From Bradyrhizobium sp. CCBAU 51627 (GTDB lineage Bacteria > Pseudomonadota > Alphaproteobacteria > Rhizobiales > Xanthobacteraceae): a stretch of DNA of 64,000 bases. A model generated the notes under the pieces. That model had not been told where the DNA came from and ran no database searches. It saw only the letters and a program-made list of their open reading frames with translations. The position numbers and the translations under genes are program-made. How positions within the stretch are numbered: the first letter of the stretch is position 1; each line of letters starts with the position of its first letter. Location of the stretch: assembly GCF_028128765.1 (NCBI RefSeq), contig NZ_LBJG01000020.1:1-64000 (forward strand), read 5' to 3'. Shown piece after piece: positions 60,701-64,000 of this stretch.

Positions 60701-61055
60701 GGGCTATGGGCTGGGGGCGCAGTCGATGATCGGCGGCGGCTTCCACGCCTCATTCTTCACTGCGGCCTGGCCGACCGGTGAGTTCGGCGGCATGGGCCTG
60801 GAAGGCTATGTCCGCCTCGGTTTCCGCAAGGAGATGGAGGCGATCGCCGACCCCGAGGAGCGCGAGACGTATTATCGCAACAAGGTCGCCGAACTCTATG
60901 CCAACGGCAAGGCGGTCTCGATCGCCTCGGTATTCGAGATCGACAACGTCATCGATCCGGCCGAGACCCGGCGCTGGATCATGGCGGGACTTCGCTCGGT
61001 GCCGAAGCCGCCTGTGAGGACCGAGAAGAAGCGGCCGTGTATCGACACCTGGTGA
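57753..61055 (+). CDS. Single-chain biotin-dependent acyl-CoA carboxylase, 1100 aa
   Basis: All three functions in one chain: biotin carboxylase (1-450; LIANRGEIAIRIARAA, KAMAGGGGRGM, FIEANPRLQVEHTVTEE), biotin carrier with biotin-accepting Lys530 in ESMKMEH, and carboxyltransferase (about 590-1085; YDYTVLAGTQGHMNHKKIDR, NPRHLGGAIDADAGDKAARF). Carboxylates an acyl-CoA, as in long-chain or propionyl-type single-chain carboxylases. Start at 57753 with GAGAGA; the GTG at 57741 is an alternative. Overlaps functionally with the ligase upstream. Confidence 0.93.
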   Translation: MSFKKLLIANRGEIAIRIARAAADAGIATVAIHPADDALSLHVRVADEAVEIPGRGARAYLDIEAVVKAATSVGCDAVHPGYGFLSENPAFARACADAGLVFVGPKPAALDLFGDKVAARQLAKRCGVPIIAGTSGPSSLEEITAFVNSLGDNAAIVIKAMAGGGGRGMRVVETAADLAEAYARCQSEAKAAFGYDGVYAERLIRQARHIEVQIIGDKHGAISHLWERECTIQRRHQKLIEVAPSPSLSDGLRGRIIESAKQLAAAASYDNLGTFEFLVDGSADDSFAFIEANPRLQVEHTVTEEVLGLDLVHAQLAVASGATLASLGLAQASVPKPRGYAMQLRVNMETLDATGATHPTGGVLAVFEPSSGPGVRVDSFGYAGYKTSAAFDSLLAKVIVHTPGEAWHDVVAKASRALREFRIDGVVTNIAFLQAVLAHADFRTNRIATDFIDRNIAKLVESADGAAKPLYFAATERSGVHGAEAHVAQAVPEGAVMVAAPLQGTIVTIQVKEGEIVRPGQQLAVIESMKMEHLVMAEQGGRVMKLAAGDGVTLMHGEPIMYLEPLDVAADSAAVEADVDLDHIRPDLAELIARQANTLDENRPAAVERRRNTNQRTARENVAQLVDDGSFMEYGSLAIAAQRRRRKLDDLIKNTPADGLVTGVATVNADKFGDAARCIVVAYDYTVLAGTQGHMNHKKIDRILTLAEDWRVPLVFYAEGGGGRPGDTDRLGMTGLDGPSFVQFARLSGLVPVIGVVSGYCFAGNAAMLGCCDVIIATRNASIGMGGPAMIEGGGLGVYHPAEVGPVSFQSPNGVIDILVEDEEEATSVAQKYLSYFQGAVADWEAADQRLLRRAIPENRLRVYDIRSVIDLVADKNSVLELRPDYGVGMITALIRIEGKPFGLIANNPRHLGGAIDADAGDKAARFLQLCDAFDLPVVSLCDTPGFMVGPEAEKTAIVRHVSRMFVTGASLTVPLFGIVLRKGYGLGAQSMIGGGFHASFFTAAWPTGEFGGMGLEGYVRLGFRKEMEAIADPEERETYYRNKVAELYANGKAVSIASVFEIDNVIDPAETRRWIMAGLRSVPKPPVRTEKKRPCIDTW

Positions 61056-61150
61056 GCGCAGTGCAGCAATAGGCTGCACCCGGTTCCCGATTGACATCCC
61101 CGCCTGTGGTGCCAGACTTTGCACAATAATACAGGGTGGAGACGTCCGCG

Positions 61151-63001
61151 ATGGCCAGCCTTTCGGCCTCGAACCATGTCGCCCGTGTCTTGTCCGTGGC
61201 CAATCATGTGGCCGACATCGGGGCCTCCTCGCGCATTGAAAACTCCTGGCGGCGCTGCCTGATCAGCCACAAGCTCGATCCCGCCCGTCAGGGTCCGCCG
61301 CAGACGCTCACCGAGGCCGAGATCCGTCACGTCGCCGAGCCTTTGGAAGAGACCATTCGGCTGCTGACCCCCGAGCTCGACGATCTCGCCCGCGTGCTGC
61401 GCGACGCCGGCTATTGCGTCAATCTGGCTGACGCGAATGCGACCATGCTGTTCAGCCGCCTGCCGGGCGAAGCAGATGCGCGGATGTTCCTGGACTGGAA
61501 GATCTATACCGGCTCGAATTTCGCCGAGACGTTCGAGGGCACCAACGGGCTCGGTACTGCGCTGGCCGAGCAGAAGCCGATCCTGGTGCATCGCGAGGAG
61601 CATTTTCGTGCGCAATGGCACATGTTCTCCTGCGCGGTCGCGCCGCTGTTCGACCAGGCCGGGCGTCTCGCGGGGGCGATCAACATTACCTCCTGCCGCG
61701 AGGACCTCGAACGCGCCGCCCATCAGCTCGCGCTGGCGGTGACGATGGAGGCAACGCGGCGGATGGAGGGCGCGATCTTCCGCGATCATTTCCGCGACGC
61801 CTGGATCGCCACCGTGCCTGGCGATGGCGGCAGCGGCCTGCTCGCTTATGACGATGACCGCCGCATCATCGGCGCCTGCCGGTCGGCTCGTGCATTGCTG
61901 GGCCTCACGGATGGCCTGATCGCCTCCGGTATCGATCTGTCGCGCTACATCAAGCTCGACCATTCGCTCCATGCCGATGGCATCGTTGAGCTGCGCCGCG
62001 CCGATGGCCGTCCATTGGGCCAGAGCCACGTTGCTCCGCCGCTGCGGGCGAGATCCTCCACGCTTCGCCGCGATGCGTCCGTCGACCGCTTCGATGCATT
62101 GCACCGGCTCGCCGGCCGCGATCCCGGCCTGGTCAGGAGCGTGAAACGCCTCCGCAGCATCGGTGATCACAATCTGCCGGTGCTGCTGCATGGCGAGACC
62201 GGCGTCGGCAAGGACGTGTTCGCCCGCGCGATTCACGCTGCGAGCAACCGCGCCCGCAACAATTATGTCGCGCTGAACTGCGCGGCGATGCCGGAGAGCC
62301 TGATCGACGCCGAGCTGTTCGGCTATGAGGCCGGTGCCTTCACCGGCGCGCGACGCGACGGCTCGAAGGGCCTGATCGTGCAGGCGGACGGCGGCACGTT
62401 GTTCCTGGACGAGATCGGCGACATGCCGATCTCGCTGCAGACGCGGCTGTTGCGCGTGCTGGAAAATCGCGAGGTCTGGCCGCTCGGTGCGCTCAAGCCC
62501 GTGCCCGTCGATATCCGCCTGATCAGCGCCACCCACCGCGACCTCGGTCGCATGGCCGAGGAGGGCGCTTTCCGCGCCGACCTCTATTTCCGCCTGCGCG
62601 GCCTGGAGGTGCGACTGCCCGCGTTGCGTGAGCGCGCGGATCGCGATGACATCATTCGCCAGATCGCGCGCGAGGAGGCGCCGAACTGCCGGCTCTCGCC
62701 GGAGGCTTGGGCGCAGCTCGCAGCCTATCCCTATCCCGGCAACATGCGCCAGCTCCGCCACGTGCTGCGGCTCGCCGGCTGCACGGCCGAGGATGGCGTC
62801 ATCACGGACGCCGATCTCGATCTGCCGCCGTTCGGTGGAAGAGCCGCGGAGGCCGACCTCGAAGCGGCCGAACGCGCCACGATCGTCCAGGCGCTCCGCA
62901 AGCACGGCGGCCGCGTCACTGAAGCCGCCCGCGCTCTCAAACTCAGCCGTGCGACGCTGTATCGCAAGATCAAGCAGCTGAAGATCGAGACGGCGCAGTA
63001 G
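61151..63001 (+). CDS. Sigma-54-dependent activator, AcoR type, 616 aa
   Basis: Enhancer-binding protein for RpoN promoters. N-terminal GAF-like sensor (about 70-210; TFEGTNGLGTALAEQKPILV). AAA+ domain: Walker A GETGVGKD at 348-355, GAFTGA at 395-400, Walker B GGTLFLDEIG. C-terminal Fis helix-turn-helix (ALRKHGGRVTEAARALKLSR, ATLYRKIKQLK). It probably controls the adjacent ligase-carboxylase genes. Start at 61151 with GGAG upstream. Confidence 0.92.
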   Translation: MASLSASNHVARVLSVANHVADIGASSRIENSWRRCLISHKLDPARQGPPQTLTEAEIRHVAEPLEETIRLLTPELDDLARVLRDAGYCVNLADANATMLFSRLPGEADARMFLDWKIYTGSNFAETFEGTNGLGTALAEQKPILVHREEHFRAQWHMFSCAVAPLFDQAGRLAGAINITSCREDLERAAHQLALAVTMEATRRMEGAIFRDHFRDAWIATVPGDGGSGLLAYDDDRRIIGACRSARALLGLTDGLIASGIDLSRYIKLDHSLHADGIVELRRADGRPLGQSHVAPPLRARSSTLRRDASVDRFDALHRLAGRDPGLVRSVKRLRSIGDHNLPVLLHGETGVGKDVFARAIHAASNRARNNYVALNCAAMPESLIDAELFGYEAGAFTGARRDGSKGLIVQADGGTLFLDEIGDMPISLQTRLLRVLENREVWPLGALKPVPVDIRLISATHRDLGRMAEEGAFRADLYFRLRGLEVRLPALRERADRDDIIRQIAREEAPNCRLSPEAWAQLAAYPYPGNMRQLRHVLRLAGCTAEDGVITDADLDLPPFGGRAAEADLEAAERATIVQALRKHGGRVTEAARALKLSRATLYRKIKQLKIETAQ

Positions 63002-63062
63002 CGCGCCGCAGGCTCTTCGCCTCTCCCCGCAAGCGGGGCGAGCGCACCGACGATGTGGCTGC

Positions 63063-63617
63063 TTACGAAAAATCCGTCCAGCTCAGATGCCGTGAATCGA
63101 GATCGCCGATCGAAACGGTCTCACGGATTTCCTGCGGCGTATGGAAACTGCTGCGCAGATACACCAGCGGTGCGGCCGCGGCCGAATGCGTCGCGCTTCT
63201 TACCTCGCCGACGAAGATTGAGTGCGTCCTGGCCTCGAACTCCTGTGCCAGCATGCAATCGAACGCGGCGACCGCGTCCGTCAGCACCGGTGCGCCGGTG
63301 ACGCCCTGCGTCCATTGGCCGAACGCAAACCGGTCGTCGCCATTGATGCCCTTCTGGCCACTGAAGGTCAGCGCCAGCAGCGCGTGATCCTCGTGCAGGA
63401 AGTTGATCGCGAACGCGCCTTCCTCGCGGATACGTGCATGCGCGCTGGCGTTGCGGTTGACGCAGACGATCAGCGATGGCGGATTGTCCGACAGCGAGCA
63501 GGCCGACGTCACGGTAAGTCCGGTGCGCTTGCCGTGCTCGGCACCGACCGTGACCAGCGCGACCGCGCCGGCGCATTGGCGCATCGCCTGCTTGAAGTCC
63601 TTTGCGTCGACGGTCAC
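63063..63617 (-). CDS. Flavin reductase (DIM6/NTAB, HpaC-like), 184 aa
   Basis: A small flavin-binding protein: FKQAMRQCAGAVALVTVGAE, RTGLTVTSACSLSDNPPSLI, CVNRNASAHARIREEGAFAI and NFLHEDH are the family blocks. Supplies reduced FMN to a partner monooxygenase. The luciferase-like gene 57 bp upstream on the same strand is the obvious partner. Confidence 0.9.
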   Translation of the reverse strand: MTVDAKDFKQAMRQCAGAVALVTVGAEHGKRTGLTVTSACSLSDNPPSLIVCVNRNASAHARIREEGAFAINFLHEDHALLALTFSGQKGINGDDRFAFGQWTQGVTGAPVLTDAVAAFDCMLAQEFEARTHSIFVGEVRSATHSAAAAPLVYLRSSFHTPQEIRETVSIGDLDSRHLSWTDFS

Positions 63618-63674
63618 GCCGATATCTCCGGAACTGGTGCGGGTGCGGCAAGTTCGCGCCGCACCCGCTTGGAA

Positions 63675-64000
63675 TCAAGCTGCCTTCTTTGCAGAGCCGA
63701 GATGCTTCAGGCGCGGCATCACCTCGTTCTTGAGCAGCGAGAGCGAGCGGTGCCAGGCTTCCGGCTTGTGCTTGTAATCGAAGCCGAACACGCAGAGCAC
63801 GCCGAAGCCGCCGACCTCGTCGTAGATCGTCTCGATCTTCTCGGCGACGGTTGCCGGCGAGCCGACGATCCAGTTCCGCTTGGCGCAATATTCGACCGTG
63901 ACGTCGCTGTCGGGCACGTCGGGGGCATGCTTGAGATAGTCCTTGAAGCCGAAATGGCCGAGCAGCGGCAGGAAGTACTCGCTCATCATCCGGCCCATCA
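63675..64000 (-). CDS. Luciferase-like (LLM class) flavin monooxygenase, C-terminal part (runs off right edge)
   Basis: Only the C-terminus is in the window: EYFLPLLGHFGFKDYLKHAP, WIVGSPATVAEKIETIYDEV with the flavin-loop GSPATVAEKI, GGFGVLCVFGFDYKHK and a Lys-rich end. These are hallmarks of the LLM family. Its start lies beyond 64000. It forms an operon with the flavin reductase. Confidence 0.85.
   Translation of the reverse strand, partial: MGRMMSEYFLPLLGHFGFKDYLKHAPDVPDSDVTVEYCAKRNWIVGSPATVAEKIETIYDEVGGFGVLCVFGFDYKHKPEAWHRSLSLLKNEVMPRLKHLGSAKKAA

Noticed and set aside
61110-61130. Sigma-54 promoter TGGTGCC...TTTGCA before the activator gene
   Set aside because: GG-to-GC spacing is one base too long (11 instead of 10).
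57150-62905. Three long minus-strand frames opposite the ligase, carboxylase and activator
   Set aside because: They are antisense shadows of well-identified genes with full motifs on the plus strand.
1-64000. CRISPR arrays
   Set aside because: No regularly spaced direct repeats of 23-47 bp were seen anywhere.

Overview
The window looks like a Bradyrhizobium or close relative (Bradyrhizobiaceae, Alphaproteobacteria). The evidence is high GC, an RpoH-RluD chromosomal block, short palindromic intergenic repeats of the kind common in that group, and many small conserved proteins typical of it. This is inference from sequence reading only; no database was searched.

Layout. (1) 1-11.5 kb is ordinary chromosome. 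It opens with the 3' end of a group II intron, followed by a lytic transglycosylase, an internally deleted short-chain dehydrogenase, a LysE-type exporter, a 22-residue lysine-rich protein, a GGDEF diguanylate cyclase, an amidase, the heat-shock sigma factor RpoH and an RluA/RluD pseudouridine synthase. (2) At 11493-11567 lies a tRNA-Glu(CTC). Its last 17 bases are repeated exactly at 37263-37279 and bound a 25.7-kb genomic island. The island carries a large serine recombinase whose 3' end reads into the tRNA, a DUF3363-type relaxase preceded by a strong nested palindrome (candidate oriT), an IS5-type insertion, a MITE-like element and a decayed tyrosine integrase near the far end. No type IV secretion genes are visible, so it would be mobilizable at most. 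(3) The island cargo is mostly small proteins: five DUF6894-type proteins, a recurring 65-70-residue family, two related 32-residue membrane proteins, two cold-shock-domain proteins, an S21 paralog, a sensor kinase with a divergent receiver protein, a Crp-type regulator, a transglutaminase, a zinc metallopeptidase, DUF1488- and DUF3606-like proteins.

The most interesting signal is a 5' leader that recurs at least seven times, with two weaker copies, in front of these small island genes. Each has a hairpin closed by CACCG/CGGTG, a conserved ACTGAGAG-like linker, and a GCTCCCGCC segment complementary to the Shine-Dalgarno sequence just before the start codon. It looks like a family of cis-acting RNA switches or thermosensors that hide the ribosome binding site. 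I do not recognise it as a known riboswitch class.

(4) 37.6-49.8 kb is chromosome again: a CUT1-type sugar ABC transporter, a conserved small protein, a GroEL paralog without GroES, a YbaK-type deacylase, a large UPF0182 membrane protein and a 2H phosphoesterase. A second repeated element (strictly spaced GTTC, GTTC-like and TGGCGCGCCA blocks plus an AT-rich stretch) occurs four times. It always points toward minus-strand genes: the ABC operon, groEL, ybaK-like and one island gene. It probably marks a shared promoter or operator.

(5) 50-64 kb is catabolic chromosome: an amidohydrolase-CobW GTPase-DUF1989 cluster, a methyl-accepting chemotaxis protein, an acyl-CoA ligase next to a single-chain biotin-dependent acyl-CoA carboxylase, a sigma-54 activator, and a flavin reductase with a luciferase-like monooxygenase that runs off the right edge.
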